From: Paracidovorax oryzae ATCC 19882
GTDB taxonomy: Bacteria > Pseudomonadota > Gammaproteobacteria > Burkholderiales > Burkholderiaceae_C
Direction: 5' to 3'
DNA: 64,000 nucleotides
Assembly (NCBI RefSeq): GCF_000687165.1
Contig: NZ_JMKU01000012.1
Coordinates: forward strand, 1 to 64,000
The notes beneath the pieces were generated by a model, which worked only from the letters and a program-made list of their open reading frames with translations, was not told the DNA's origin and searched no databases. A program made the translations under genes and the position numbers. Positions 1 through 8,857 of the stretch are shown here, piece by piece (the stretch's first letter is position 1; every line of letters begins with the position of its first letter).

Positions 1-330
1 AAATGCATCGATGCGCTGCCAGCCATCAGGGGACTGCAGGGCAAGCCGCGCCGCAGGCCTTCGAAGCTGCACGCCGACAAGGGCTACGACTACGCGCGTT
101 GCCGTGCCTATCTGAAGAAGCGGGGCATTGCCAGCAGAATTGCCAGAAGAGGCGTGGAGAGCAGCGAGCGGCTGGGCCGGCATCGCTGGGTGGTGGAGAG
201 AACGCATGGATGGTTTGCAGGCTTTGGCAAGCTGCGCATCCGCTTCGAGCGGCGGCTGGACATCCACGAAGCGCTGTTGAAACTGGCTGCAGCAATTATC
301 TGTGCGCGCTTCGTGGATCGGTGGTGTTAG
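1..330 (+). mobile_element. IS5-family transposase, C-terminal fragment (cut by window edge)
   Basis: Frame 1 is open from the first base to a TAG at 328-330 and gives about 109 residues ending in the catalytic C-terminal half of an IS4/IS5-type DDE transposase. Visible signatures are HADKGYDYARCR (the second catalytic Asp region) and RWVVERTHGWFAGFGKLRIR (the Glu-containing signature with the Y/H-(2)-R-(3)-E-(6)-K-like spacing). The 5' part lies outside the window, so it cannot be judged whether the element is intact. The terminal inverted repeat, expected shortly after the stop, was not identified. The following bases 331-608 hold no gene I can support. Confidence 0.85.
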
Positions 331-608
331 CCGCTCTTAACCGATGGGACCTTGGCCAGCGAATTCCATCAGGGACCGTGGCAGCACGCTGCCGCACCAG
401 TCCGGATATACGCGTGCAATCTTGACCTTCCTGGCATCACGAACTGAAGGCTTGGCAAACCGGGGCGTCCATATACGCTCTAAGGGTCATGCCCGCTTTG
501 CGTCGATAGCAGTCGCTCAAGCTCGGCCGCGTGAACGTCAACGAACAACCTTAGCGGTCACTGGAAATGCAGGCCGACCGCCAGATGCCAGCAGAGCCCC
601 TCCCGCAC

Positions 609-1142
609 TCAATCCAAATACTGCTTCACCACCACAGGCGCCGTCTCCGCCCCTGGCCACACCTGCACCCGGTACCAGTCCTCCCCCTCCAATCCATCCT
701 CAGACAACGAGCCCAACCCCGCAGCCGACAACCTCACCCGGTACACCCCCGGCACCAAGGCAAACCGCGCTGCGTCCGGCAAATAGTCCGTACACCCCGC
801 CACCACCAGCGTCCCGGACGCCAAGGCCAGCGATGCCTCCACCACATGGTCGAAGCGCTCGAAATCAGCCGACGGCTCGGCATCCCACAGTTCCAGCGTG
901 ACCGGCACCTGCATGTTTCGCACGGTGCCGCAACCCACGATGCCGGACGCGACCGCCAGCATGCGGTGCACGGCGGCCTGGTCCCAGGCGCTGGAGAGGT
1001 CGCCCTCGGCCGCCTCGTCCTGCAGGATGAACTGGTGATAGTCCGCCAGCAGGCGGAGATGGTGGGTTCGCGGTGGTTGTGCTGCCATGACCTGCGGGAT
1101 GCGTGCGTCTTTGCTTGGCTCGCGCACATGCAGGCCTGTCAA
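609..1142 (-). CDS. Hypothetical protein, weakly ComJ-like
   Basis: A 177-residue soluble protein starting 3 bases after the tatC stop, so probably co-transcribed with the tat genes. A second possible start (MAAQPPRTHHL) lies at 1088. There is no signal peptide or membrane segment. The core has the pattern DYHQF near the start, an alternating beta-strand middle (VPVTLELWD), and a late strand PGVYRVRLSAAGL. This general pattern recalls the small ComJ (nuclease-inhibitor) family, but I cannot confirm the relationship and infer no function. Codon use matches the neighbours. Confidence 0.65.
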   Translation of the reverse strand: MTGLHVREPSKDARIPQVMAAQPPRTHHLRLLADYHQFILQDEAAEGDLSSAWDQAAVHRMLAVASGIVGCGTVRNMQVPVTLELWDAEPSADFERFDHVVEASLALASGTLVVAGCTDYLPDAARFALVPGVYRVRLSAAGLGSLSEDGLEGEDWYRVQVWPGAETAPVVVKQYLD

Positions 1143-1145
1143 CCC

Positions 1146-1943
1146 TCAGGCCGACGGCTCCCGCTGCTCCGCCGCGTCCTCCGGCGCCTGCGTGTGCCGG
1201 ATGAAGATCTGCGCCGCCCAGATGCCCAGTTCGTACAGCAGGCACATGGGCACGGCCAGCGCAAGCTGCGACACCACGTCCGGCGGGGTGACGACGGCGG
1301 CGATGATGAAGGCGACGACGATGAAGTAGCCGCGGAAGCTCTTGAGCTTGGCCACGTCCACGATGCCCATGCGTGCCAGCACGACGACGACCACTGGCAC
1401 CTCGAAGGCCAGGCCGAAGGCCAGGAACATGGTGAGCACGAAGCTCAGGTAGGCCTCGATGTCCGGCGCGGCGGTGATGCTCTTGGGCGCGAAGCTCTGG
1501 ATGAAGCTGAAAACCTGCCCGAACACGAAGAAGTAGCAGAACGCCACGCCCGCGAAGAACAGCACCGTGCTGGAGACGACCAGGGGCAGCACGAGCTTCT
1601 TCTCGTGCGAATACAGGCCCGGCGCCACGAAGGCCCAGACCTGGTAGAGCACCACGGGCAGGGCGATCAGGAAGGCCGACATCAGCAGGATCTTGATCGG
1701 CACCATGAAGGGCGAGATCACCGAGGTGGCGATGAGCGTCGCGCCGGCGGGCAGGTGCGCCACCAGGGGCGCGGCCAGCAGGTCGTAGAGCCGGCCCGGG
1801 CCGGGGTAGAAGAAGAGCACGGCCCCGACGATGCCGACGGCGACGATGGCCTTGATGAGCCGGTCGCGCAGCTCCATGAGGTGCGCGACGAAGGGCTGCT
1901 CGGTACCGGCCAGCTCGTCTTCGAGGGAGGGTTTTTCGGACAT
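1146..1943 (-). CDS. tatC: Sec-independent protein translocase subunit TatC
   Basis: 265 residues, the usual TatC length, with six predicted membrane segments. TatC is the signal-peptide receptor of the twin-arginine pathway, which exports folded proteins across the inner membrane. The cytoplasmic N-terminus has the family pattern FVAHLMELRDRLIKAI (about residues 18-33). The first periplasmic loop and second helix carry LYQVWAFVAPGLYSHEKK, holding the conserved Pro/Glu region used in twin-arginine recognition. It lies last in a tatA-tatB-tatC run on the minus strand, 54 bases after tatB. Identity is firm. Confidence 0.97.
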   Translation of the reverse strand: MSEKPSLEDELAGTEQPFVAHLMELRDRLIKAIVAVGIVGAVLFFYPGPGRLYDLLAAPLVAHLPAGATLIATSVISPFMVPIKILLMSAFLIALPVVLYQVWAFVAPGLYSHEKKLVLPLVVSSTVLFFAGVAFCYFFVFGQVFSFIQSFAPKSITAAPDIEAYLSFVLTMFLAFGLAFEVPVVVVVLARMGIVDVAKLKSFRGYFIVVAFIIAAVVTPPDVVSQLALAVPMCLLYELGIWAAQIFIRHTQAPEDAAEQREPSA

Positions 1944-1997
1944 GGTGGAGGTGGGCGGCCCGCGCGGGGCCGCGCGGACGCGGCCGTCAGCGGGCCA

Positions 1998-2492
1998 TCA
2001 CTGGAACTTGCGGGGCCGGAAGCGCGCGACGCGCGCCGCGCCCGACTGGGCCTTGGTGCGCACGCCGGCGCGCGCCTTGTACCACTGCGGGGTGGCACTG
2101 CGCTTGAGGCGCCAGTTCTTGCCGGGGTGCTTGTAGGTCGGGACGATGCGGGACGATGGCCCCTCGAGGGCGGCGGGATCCAGGGTGCCGTCGTGGCCGG
2201 CTGCGGCCGCGTCGGAGGTGCCGGATTCCCAGTCCTTCTGGAATTCGCTCGCGTGGGTCTGGAAGCTGTGGTGGGCGTCGCGCGCGGCGGTCTCCACCGT
2301 GTCCTTCATCTTGCGCAGCTCGTCCAGCTCCATGGAGCGGTTGACCTCGGCCTTCACGTCGGCCACGTAGCGCTGCGCCTTGCCCAGGAGGGTGCCGACG
2401 GTGCGCGCGACGCGGGGCAGCTTCTCGGGGCCGATGACGATGAGCGCCACGGCGCCGATCAGCGCCATCTTGGAGAGGCCGATGTCGATCAT
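1998..2492 (-). CDS. tatB: Sec-independent protein translocase subunit TatB
   Basis: 164 residues: a single N-terminal membrane helix (about 5-21, ending IGPEKLP), an amphipathic helix ([16 protein letters not shown]), then a long polar tail with low conservation. TatB pairs with TatC in the receptor complex for twin-arginine signal peptides. Residue 8 is Lys (MIDIGLSK), where E. coli TatB has Glu8. I believe Lys here is common in betaproteobacteria, so this is probably lineage-typical. The gene lies 59 bases after tatA and is followed by tatC. The long Ser/Ala-rich tail distinguishes it from TatA. Confidence 0.95.
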   Translation of the reverse strand: MIDIGLSKMALIGAVALIVIGPEKLPRVARTVGTLLGKAQRYVADVKAEVNRSMELDELRKMKDTVETAARDAHHSFQTHASEFQKDWESGTSDAAAAGHDGTLDPAALEGPSSRIVPTYKHPGKNWRLKRSATPQWYKARAGVRTKAQSGAARVARFRPRKFQ

Positions 2493-2551
2493 GGAAGGCG
2501 GGAGGGCGGTTCAGCAGGGAAACAGGGCGACGGGAGACAGGGCAGGAGCGG

Positions 2552-2815
2552 TCAGCCCTTGTGCTTGGCCTCGACGTCGATCGTGCCCGGGTCGGCGGCG
2601 TGGGCCTGCTGGTTCGTCACCTGCCCTGCGGGCGGCGTGGCGGCGGTGGTGGAGGCGGGCGTGCCGTCGGGCGTGCTGCCGTCCTTCATGCCGTCCTTGA
2701 AGCCCTTCACGGCACCGCCGAGGTCGGAGCCGATGTTCTTGAGCTTCTTCGTGCCGAACACCATCACCACGATGAGCAGCACGATCAGCCAGTGCCAGAT
2801 GGAAAAGGAACCCAT
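2552..2815 (-). CDS. tatA: Sec-independent protein translocase subunit TatA
   Basis: 87 residues beginning [20 protein letters not shown], with the typical hinge [14 protein letters not shown] and amphipathic helix [14 protein letters not shown]. TatA oligomerises to form the transport pathway through the inner membrane once the TatBC receptor is loaded. The start has a good purine-rich ribosome site (AGGAGAT) just upstream on the minus strand. It is the first gene of the tatABC run and sits 85 bases after hinT, the same order as in many Burkholderiales his-tat clusters. Confidence 0.96.
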   Translation of the reverse strand: MGSFSIWHWLIVLLIVVMVFGTKKLKNIGSDLGGAVKGFKDGMKDGSTPDGTPASTTAATPPAGQVTNQQAHAADPGTIDVEAKHKG

Positions 2816-2900
2816 GGAAATCTCCTAACGAATACGGCCCATTCTAGACCCGGCGCACGTCACGGAAGTTGCATATCCCTGACCGCCGCCGGGGGCGGTT

Positions 2901-3257
2901 TCAGCCCTTCAGCCAGGGCCTGGGGCCGCCCATCACGTGGAGGTGCAGGTGGTGCACTTCCTGGCCGCCTTCGGTGCCGGTGTTTACCACGATGCGGAAT
3001 CCGCCGTCCGGATAGGGATTGCAGCCCTGCTCCAGCGCCAGCTTGGGCGCCAGCACCATCATGCGGCCGAGCACGCCGGCATGGGCGTCGGTCACGCCGG
3101 CCATGGAGTGCACGTGCTGCTTGGGCACCATGAGGAAGTGGACGGGCGCGCCGGGGTGGATGTCGTGGAAGGCGAAGACTTCGTCGTCCTCATAGACCTT
3201 CCGCGAGGGGATCTGGCCGGCGATGATCTTGCAGAAAAGGCAGTCGGGATCGTGCAT
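2901..3257 (-). CDS. hinT: HIT-family purine nucleoside phosphoramidase (HinT)
   Basis: 118 residues, the normal length of HinT hydrolases. It begins with CLFCKIIAGQIPSRKVYED, the zinc-site cysteine pair and conserved KI..G.IPS element, and ends with the histidine triad HHLHLHVMGG followed by the C-terminal tryptophan region. HinT cleaves nucleoside 5'-phosphoramidates such as AMP-lysine and is cytoplasmic. The gene lies between the patatin-like gene and tatA on the minus strand, in the common his-hinT-tat arrangement. No oddity seen. Confidence 0.95.
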   Translation of the reverse strand: MHDPDCLFCKIIAGQIPSRKVYEDDEVFAFHDIHPGAPVHFLMVPKQHVHSMAGVTDAHAGVLGRMMVLAPKLALEQGCNPYPDGGFRIVVNTGTEGGQEVHHLHLHVMGGPRPWLKG

Positions 3258-3290
3258 GGCGTGGGAAAGGGAATCGGGTCGGGAAACGCG

Positions 3291-4328
3291 TCAGGCATTG
3301 TCGGCGATGTTCACCGTGGGACGCACCCCGACGTCCCCGTGGTGGCGGGCGATCCAGGCCTGGCCGGCCGCGCGGCCGAGCGCGAAGAGCTGGCGCACGA
3401 ACGGCAGGTCGGCCCGCAGCTTGCTGGAGGCGCCGAACTCGGCCAGCACGGAGCCGCCGTCGATGCGGTGCATGCGCACGCTCTTGTAGCGTTGCGCGTC
3501 CAGCTTGCCCTCGGCCAGCAGGCGCCGCACGAACTCGATGGCGCGCATCTCGGCCAGCAGGCTGGCGTTGAAGGTGACCTCGTTCATGCGCTCCATGATG
3601 TCGGCGGCGCTGTCGGGCAGTTCGGTGTGCTCGATGGGGTTGATCTGCACCAGCAGGATGTCGGCGCAGCGCGTCTTGTAGATCAGCGGGTGCAGCGCGG
3701 GGTTGCCGGAGTAGCCGCCGTCCCAGTAGTGCTCGCCCTCGATCTGCACCGCCTTGAAGAGCAGCGGCAGGCAGGCCGAGGCCATGACCGCGTCGGCGCT
3801 CAGGCGCTGGCCCGAGAAGATCACGCCGCGGCCGGTGCGCACGTTGGTGGCACAGACGAAGACGCGCGGCCCGGGCGCGTCGCGCAGTACGTCGAAATCG
3901 ACCTCGCGCTCCAGCAGCCGGCGCAGCGGGTTGATGCCCAGCGGGTTGGTCTGGTAGGGCGACAGCCACTGCGACATCATGCCCATCAGGGGCGTGGAGG
4001 CGAGCGGCACGCCCCACATCAGGCTGCCCATGGCGCCCACGCCCTCCCAGAGCCGCGTGAGGGACTCGCGCGCCATGGCGCAGCCGCGCTCGTGCAGCGC
4101 TTCGCCGCGCAGTCCGGGGTTCTGGTGGGCGGCCTGGGCGAAGCCGTGGGCCAGCGCCACCGCGTTCATCGCGCCGGCGCTGGTGCCGCTGATGCCCTCG
4201 AAGTGGAAGCGCCCGTCTTCCAGCAGCGCGTCCAGCACGCCCCAGGTGAGCGCGCCGTGCGATCCCCCGCCCTGCAGGGCGAGGTTGAGGGGCACCGAGC
4301 CCGGTGCCAGCGCGGCTGGGTCAGACAT
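3291..4328 (-). CDS. Patatin-like phospholipase
   Basis: 345 residues with all patatin features: an oxyanion loop GGGSHGALTWGVLDAL (about 20-35), the nucleophile elbow GISGTSAGAMNAVAL (Gly-Thr-Ser-Ala-Gly), and the Asp of the catalytic dyad in DGGYSGNP (about 200-207). Such proteins are Ser-Asp lipid acyl hydrolases; substrate and location cannot be read from sequence. There is no signal peptide, so it is probably cytoplasmic or membrane-peripheral. The start overlaps the end of the upstream DUF4870-like gene by 8 bases, indicating translational coupling. It sits between hisE and hinT, outside the histidine pathway itself. Confidence 0.9.
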   Translation of the reverse strand: MSDPAALAPGSVPLNLALQGGGSHGALTWGVLDALLEDGRFHFEGISGTSAGAMNAVALAHGFAQAAHQNPGLRGEALHERGCAMARESLTRLWEGVGAMGSLMWGVPLASTPLMGMMSQWLSPYQTNPLGINPLRRLLEREVDFDVLRDAPGPRVFVCATNVRTGRGVIFSGQRLSADAVMASACLPLLFKAVQIEGEHYWDGGYSGNPALHPLIYKTRCADILLVQINPIEHTELPDSAADIMERMNEVTFNASLLAEMRAIEFVRRLLAEGKLDAQRYKSVRMHRIDGGSVLAEFGASSKLRADLPFVRQLFALGRAAGQAWIARHHGDVGVRPTVNIADNA

Positions 4329-4707
4329 CGATGGCCTGGCCCTTGTTCATGGCCACCATGCCGCGCACGATGCGGTAGAGGAACCAGATGGAGATCAGGC
4401 CCCAGGCGATCCAGCCGGGGAAGATCAATATCCACAGCGGCGCCGTGAGCACGTACAGCACGCCGGCCCAGATCACGGTGCGGATGCGCCAGGAGAAGTG
4501 CGAGGCCTGCCACGTGCCCTCGGCATCGCTTTTCTTCACCAGGTCGATGACGAGGGCGATGATGAGCAGCGCCGCGCCGGGCTGCGCGCCCGGGATGACG
4601 GCGCCCACCGCAACGATGAGGTGCAGGATGTAGCTCACCCAGCCGATGGTTTTCAGGCCGTCGGCGCGCGCGTCGAGGTCGATGTCGGTGATGTCGTTGC
4701 GGTTCAT
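4321..4707 (-). CDS. DUF4870-type small membrane protein
   Basis: 128 residues with an acidic N-terminus followed by about three to four membrane segments: SYILHLIVAVGAVIPG, ALLIIALVIDLV, and the WAGVLYVLTAPLWILIF block. The charged loop between helices contains a WQASHFSWRIRT stretch typical of the DUF4870 / Tic20-like group. Function is unknown. It lies 11 bases downstream of hisE and overlaps the patatin-like gene by 8 bases, so all three probably share a transcript. Confidence 0.8.
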   Translation of the reverse strand: MNRNDITDIDLDARADGLKTIGWVSYILHLIVAVGAVIPGAQPGAALLIIALVIDLVKKSDAEGTWQASHFSWRIRTVIWAGVLYVLTAPLWILIFPGWIAWGLISIWFLYRIVRGMVAMNKGQAIDV

Positions 4708-4718
4708 GTCGGCGGTCC

Positions 4719-5132
4719 TCAGGGTTGGGATTCGTCGGCGGCGCGCTGCAGGGATTTGCGCAGCGCCTTTTCCTCGATGCCGCTCGTGCCCTCGCGGCGC
4801 TCCAGCTCGGCCACCACGTCGGCCGGCGCCAGGCCGTAGTGCGCCAGGGCGATCATGGAGTGGAACCAGAGATCGGCCACCTCGTAGACCAGCTTGGAGG
4901 CGTCCGCGCCGTGGTCCACGTCCTTGGCGGCCATGACCACCTCGGTGGCCTCCTCGCCGATCTTCTTGAGGAAGGCGTCCGGGCCCTTGTGCAGCAGGCG
5001 CGCGACGTAGCTCTTGTCGGCATCGCCGCCGTTGGCGGGCTTGCGGCTTTCGATCACGGCGGCGAGCCGTGCGAGCGCGTCGCCGGAATGCACGGCCGGC
5101 GCGGCCGCGGGCGAAAGGGAATCGTGGTTCAT
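4719..5132 (-). CDS. hisE: Phosphoribosyl-ATP pyrophosphatase (HisE)
   Basis: 137 residues. HisE hydrolyses PR-ATP to PR-AMP, the second step of histidine synthesis. The all-alpha MazG-like fold shows the metal/substrate motif [16 protein letters not shown] (about 56-71) and the downstream [13 protein letters not shown] element. Start ATG at 5132 is chosen because it directly follows hisI (5 bases after its stop); reading further upstream would run into the hisI coding region. HisE is separate from HisI here, as usual in betaproteobacteria, unlike the fused HisIE of enterics. Confidence 0.96.
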   Translation of the reverse strand: MNHDSLSPAAAPAVHSGDALARLAAVIESRKPANGGDADKSYVARLLHKGPDAFLKKIGEEATEVVMAAKDVDHGADASKLVYEVADLWFHSMIALAHYGLAPADVVAELERREGTSGIEEKALRKSLQRAADESQP

Positions 5133-5137
5133 CGCTG

Positions 5138-5527
5138 TCACTTGTAGATGGATTCGGGGTCTTTCAAGACCGGATCGACGGCCTGCCAGGCGCCGTCCTT
5201 CAGCACGCTGAAGAAGCAGCTGTGCCGGCCGGTATGGCAGGCGATGCCGGGCTCGTGGCCCAACTGGGTCACCTTGAGCAGCACCACGTCGTTGTCGCAA
5301 TCGAGCCGGATCTCGTGCACGGTCTGCACGTGGCCGGACTCCTCGCCCTTGAACCACAGCATGCCGCGCGAGCGGCTGAAATACACGGCGCGGCCGAGTT
5401 CGGCCGTCTTCGCCAATGCCTCGCGGTTCATCCAGGCGAACATGAGCACGTCGCCCGTCGCCGCTTCCTGCGCGATCACGGGCACCAGGCCCTGCGCATC
5501 CCATTTCACTTCATCGAGCCAGTTCAT
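5138..5527 (-). CDS. hisI: Phosphoribosyl-AMP cyclohydrolase (HisI)
   Basis: 129 residues. It opens the adenine ring of PR-AMP, the third step of histidine synthesis. Zinc and magnesium ligands are visible in RLDCDND (about 74-80) and in the C-terminal [10 protein letters not shown] (about 97-106). The family motif [16 protein letters not shown] is present at about 51-66. ATG at 5527 gives the family length. The gene follows hisF by 65 bases, a gap holding a short imperfect hairpin (ATGCCC-TCCG-GGGCAT). Confidence 0.97.
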   Translation of the reverse strand: MNWLDEVKWDAQGLVPVIAQEAATGDVLMFAWMNREALAKTAELGRAVYFSRSRGMLWFKGEESGHVQTVHEIRLDCDNDVVLLKVTQLGHEPGIACHTGRHSCFFSVLKDGAWQAVDPVLKDPESIYK

Positions 5528-5592
5528 CGCCCCATTCTCCGCTTTTTTGTTGCACTGCAACATGAACCCGGGATGCCCTCCGGGGCATGCCT

Positions 5593-6393
5593 CTAGAGGC
5601 GCACGGGGATGCCCCGCGCAGCCATGCGTTCCTTGGCCTGCCCCACCGTGTATTCGCCGTAGTGGAAGATGCTGGCGGCCAGGACCGCGTCCGCCCCGCC
5701 CTGCTGCACGCCGTCGGCCAGGTCGTCGAGGCTGCCCACGCCGCCCGAGGCGATCACCGGCACGCTCACCGCGTCGCTCACGGCGCGGGTCAGGGCCAGG
5801 TCGAAGCCGGACTTGGTGCCGTCCCGGTCCATGCTGGTGAGCAGGATCTCGCCCGCGCCGCGGCGCGCCATCTCGGCGGCCCATTGCACGGCGTCCAGGC
5901 CGGTGTTCTTGCGCCCGCCGTGGCTGTACACGTCCCAGCCTTCGCCGCGGGGCGCGCCATCCGGGCCGGGGCGCGCGGCCTCCTCGGGGGTGCGGCGCTT
6001 GGCGTCGATGGCCACCACGATGCACTGCGCGCCGTATTTCGCGGAGGCGGCGTCGATCACCTCCGGGTTGGCGATGGCGGCGGAATTGAAGCTGGTCTTG
6101 TCCGCGCCCGCGTTCAGCAGGCGCCGCACGTCTTCCACGGTGCGCACGCCGCCGCCCACGGTGAGGGGGATGAACACCTGGCTGGCCACGGCCTCGATGA
6201 TGGGCAGGATCAGGTCGCGCCCGTCGCTGGTGGCGGTGATGTCCAGGAAGGTGAGTTCGTCGGCCCCCTGGCCGTTGTAGCGTGCAGCGATCTCCACCGG
6301 GTCGCCGGCATCGCGCAGCTCCAGGAAGTTCACGCCCTTCACGACGCGGCCTCCGGTGACGTCCAGACAGGGAATGATGCGTTTGGCCAGCAT
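5593..6393 (-). CDS. hisF: Imidazole glycerol phosphate synthase cyclase subunit (HisF)
   Basis: 266 residues, a (beta/alpha)8 barrel. With HisH it converts PRFAR plus ammonia to IGP and AICAR. The catalytic Asp of the first strand is in [15 protein letters not shown] (Asp11), and the second catalytic Asp is in VVAIDAKR. Phosphate-binding glycine loops [11 protein letters not shown] and LTVGGGVRT are intact. Start ATG 6393 is preceded by a long pyrimidine tract on the coding strand. Its expected neighbour hisA is about 19 kb away at 25605, because the pel region lies between them. Confidence 0.97.
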   Translation of the reverse strand: MLAKRIIPCLDVTGGRVVKGVNFLELRDAGDPVEIAARYNGQGADELTFLDITATSDGRDLILPIIEAVASQVFIPLTVGGGVRTVEDVRRLLNAGADKTSFNSAAIANPEVIDAASAKYGAQCIVVAIDAKRRTPEEAARPGPDGAPRGEGWDVYSHGGRKNTGLDAVQWAAEMARRGAGEILLTSMDRDGTKSGFDLALTRAVSDAVSVPVIASGGVGSLDDLADGVQQGGADAVLAASIFHYGEYTVGQAKERMAARGIPVRL

Positions 6394-6406
6394 GGGCGGA
6401 TCCTGC

Positions 6407-6450
6407 GAGAGAGAAAGGAAAAGGAAGGAAGAAGGGAAGAAGGAGAAGCG
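6407..6450. repeat. Homopurine tract upstream of hisF
   Basis: About 44 bases of almost pure A/G on the plus strand (GAGAGAGAAAGGAAAAGGAA and onward), lying between the mutarotase stop and the hisF start. On the coding strand this is a C/T-rich leader. A similar tract containing GGAAGGAAGAAG precedes hisA at 26408-26440. Either could be low-complexity spacer or a loosely structured mRNA leader. Confidence 0.7.
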
Positions 6451-6466
6451 GAACCCCGGGGAGCCG

Positions 6467-7330
6467 TCAGCGCAGCACTTCGAACCGCTGCCAGCCGGTC
6501 CATTCGGCGCCCGGCGCGACGTCGACGGGCCGGTGCACGCAGGCGGCCTCCACGCACAGCATCTGGCGGAAGCCGTCTGCGGGCATGTCCGGCAGCGCCG
6601 CGCAGCGCTCGGCCCCGGGGTTCCAGACGACATTCTCGGTCCAGCCGCCCTGGGTGGCGGCCAGCACGCCCTGCCCCGTGTCCACGCGCAGCGGCGCGCC
6701 GGGGGCCTCGAACACGCTGTCGTATTCGCCGTCGAAGCGCACCGCGCCCTCCTGCACGCCGCGCCGGTCGGCCACCGCGTCCCAGCGGGCGCAGCCCTGC
6801 AGCCCGTCCACCTGCGCCCGGGCGATGTCCGCCACCCGCAGGTAGGTATGCAGCGCCCCGGTGAACGACCAGGGCGCATCGCCGGTGTTGTGCAGCGTAA
6901 GCGACACGCGCAGCGCATCCCCGGACAATTCGACGTGCAGCAGGGCCTGGAAGGCATGGGGCCAGATCGCGCGGGTGGTCTCGTCGTCCTCGAGCGCCAT
7001 CACGGCACCCGTCACGTGACCATTTGACGAATCGGATACCAATTTCCAAGGCAAATTTCGCATGAAGCCATGCTTGGGCAAAGCCCCGCGCTGGTTGAAT
7101 TGGGGGCAGCAGACCGGCACCCCGCCGCGGATCGCCGTGTGTCCGTCATGGGCCGTCCGGGGGCTCAGGAACAGGCGCTCGACGCCGTCCGCGGTGGTCC
7201 AGGAAAGCACCTGCGCCCCCTGTAAAGCCACGGTGGCGGTGCCCGACCGGGGGCTGTGCAGGCGGACGGCGGGCAGGTCCGGAAACGGCGGGACGGGGGC
7301 CGGGGACGCGGCCGGAACGGTGGCTGTCAT
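6467..7330 (-). CDS. D-hexose-6-phosphate mutarotase (aldose 1-epimerase family)
   Basis: 287 residues of the YeaD-like branch of the aldose-1-epimerase superfamily, which interconverts alpha and beta anomers of hexose phosphates. The beta-sandwich shows [20 protein letters not shown] followed by FMRN (about 97-120), containing the conserved catalytic His, and an [12 protein letters not shown] strand with the substrate arginine region. Start ATG at 7330 is preferred; upstream in-frame sequence looks non-coding. It runs toward hisF and may be transcribed with it. The likely cellular role is glucose-6-phosphate anomer balance. Confidence 0.88.
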   Translation of the reverse strand: MTATVPAASPAPVPPFPDLPAVRLHSPRSGTATVALQGAQVLSWTTADGVERLFLSPRTAHDGHTAIRGGVPVCCPQFNQRGALPKHGFMRNLPWKLVSDSSNGHVTGAVMALEDDETTRAIWPHAFQALLHVELSGDALRVSLTLHNTGDAPWSFTGALHTYLRVADIARAQVDGLQGCARWDAVADRRGVQEGAVRFDGEYDSVFEAPGAPLRVDTGQGVLAATQGGWTENVVWNPGAERCAALPDMPADGFRQMLCVEAACVHRPVDVAPGAEWTGWQRFEVLR

Positions 7331-7482
7331 ATTTCGGATTGTAGGAGTGACGGCCTTTGAGCGGCCGCAAGGCGGGCGCGTTGCGGCCCGGGTACGCACC
7401 GCGTATTGAACGACAATGCGCCACCCCGCCAACGGCGCAAGGAGAGCGCCGGGGGATCCATTGCTCATTTCTGCCTTGCACC

Positions 7483-8802
7483 ATGCCAGAGAACAAAAGA
7501 AAGCTTCCCCCAACGGTCAGCATCCTGATCGCGATGATCATCGGCATCATCGCGGGATACCTGATCAACACACACGTCGCGGACAAGGCGGCGGTCGCCG
7601 GTTACGTATCGATCCTCTCGGACATCTTCCTGCGGCTGATCAAGATGCTGATCGCGCCGCTGGTCTTCTCCACCCTGGTGGTGGGCATCGCCCACATGGG
7701 TGACGCCGCCGCCGTGGGCCGCGTGTTCCTCAAGGCCATGGCGTGGTTCCTGACGGCCTCGCTGGTCTCGCTGGCCCTGGGCCTCATCCTGGCCAACGTG
7801 CTCCAGCCCGGCGCCAACCTCGGCCTGCCGCTGCCGGACACCCACCAGGCGACGCAGCTGGCCACGGGCAAGTTCACGCTCAAGGAGTTCGTGAACCACC
7901 TCGTGCCCAAGTCGTTCGCGGAGGCGATGGCCAACAACGAGATCCTGCAGATCGTGGTGTTCTCGATGTTCTTCGGCGTCGCGCTCGCCAGCCTGGGCGA
8001 CAAGGCCCGCACGCTGGTGCGCTGCGTGGAGGAGCTGTCCCACGCCATGCTCAAGATCACCGGTTACGTGATGCGGTTCGCACCCGTGGCGGTGTTCGCC
8101 GCCATGGCCGCCACGGTGGCGGTGAACGGCCTGGGCATCCTGCTCAAGTTCGCGGTGTTCATGGGCCAGTTCTACATGGGGCTGGTGATCCTCTGGGCGC
8201 TGCTGATCACCGCGGGCTTCATCGCGCTGCGCGGCCGCGTGTTCAAGCTGCTGCGCAACATCCGCGAGGCCTTCCTGCTGTCCTTCGCCACGGCCAGCTC
8301 CGAAGCCGCCTACCCCAAGCTGCTGGACGCGCTGGACCGCTTCGGCGTGAAGCGCCGGGTGTCGAGCTTCGTGATGCCGCTGGGCTACTCGTTCAACCTC
8401 GACGGCTCGATGATCTACTGCACGTTCGCCACGCTGTTCATCGCGCAGGCCTACGGCATCCACCTGCCGATCGAGACGCAGATCACCATGCTGCTGATCC
8501 TGATGCTCACCTCCAAGGGCATGGCCGGCGTGCCGCGCGCCTCGCTGGTGGTGATCGCCGCCACGCTGAACCAGTTCCACATCCCCGAGGCCGGCCTGCT
8601 GCTGATCCTGGGCGTGGACACGTTCCTGGACATGGGCCGCTCGGCGACGAACGCCGTGGGCAACTCCATCGCCGCGGCGGTGGTGGCGAAGTGGGAAGAC
8701 GCCCTGCTGTCGGAAGAGGATGCGGCCGTGCACGCCGCCACGCTGGACACCCAGCCCGACGAGGCCCCTGCAGGCACTCCGGGCACCGCCACGGCGGCCT
8801 GA
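7483..8802 (+). CDS. Sodium/proton:dicarboxylate (glutamate/aspartate) symporter
   Basis: 439 residues of the DAACS family with eight predicted membrane helices plus two re-entrant loops. Signature elements are the serine-rich loop ATASSEAAYPKLLDAL (about 271-286) and MPLGYSFNLDGSMIY (about 300-315), which form the substrate and Na+ sites in GltPh/DctA relatives. ATG 7483 begins MPENKRKLPPTVS, after which the first helix starts. It could carry C4-dicarboxylates or acidic amino acids; sequence alone does not decide. It faces galE convergently across a strong terminator. Confidence 0.92.
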   Translation: MPENKRKLPPTVSILIAMIIGIIAGYLINTHVADKAAVAGYVSILSDIFLRLIKMLIAPLVFSTLVVGIAHMGDAAAVGRVFLKAMAWFLTASLVSLALGLILANVLQPGANLGLPLPDTHQATQLATGKFTLKEFVNHLVPKSFAEAMANNEILQIVVFSMFFGVALASLGDKARTLVRCVEELSHAMLKITGYVMRFAPVAVFAAMAATVAVNGLGILLKFAVFMGQFYMGLVILWALLITAGFIALRGRVFKLLRNIREAFLLSFATASSEAAYPKLLDALDRFGVKRRVSSFVMPLGYSFNLDGSMIYCTFATLFIAQAYGIHLPIETQITMLLILMLTSKGMAGVPRASLVVIAATLNQFHIPEAGLLLILGVDTFLDMGRSATNAVGNSIAAAVVAKWEDALLSEEDAAVHAATLDTQPDEAPAGTPGTATAA

Positions 8803-8816
8803 CCGCCACGCCCGCC

Positions 8817-8857
8817 GCAAGGGGCCCCGCGACAGCGCCGGGCCCCTTGCTTTTTTT
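8817..8857 (+). terminator. Rho-independent terminator of the symporter gene
   Basis: A perfect 11-bp stem GCAAGGGGCCC (8817-8827) / GGGCCCCTTGC (8840-8850) with a 12-base loop is followed at once by seven Ts (8851-8857). The T run touches the stop codon of the convergent galE. Confidence 0.95.

Noticed and set aside
344-901. Proline-rich plus-strand frame after the IS5 fragment
   Set aside because: Composition is that of the reverse complement of the hypothetical gene at 609-1142; no ribosome site or domain.
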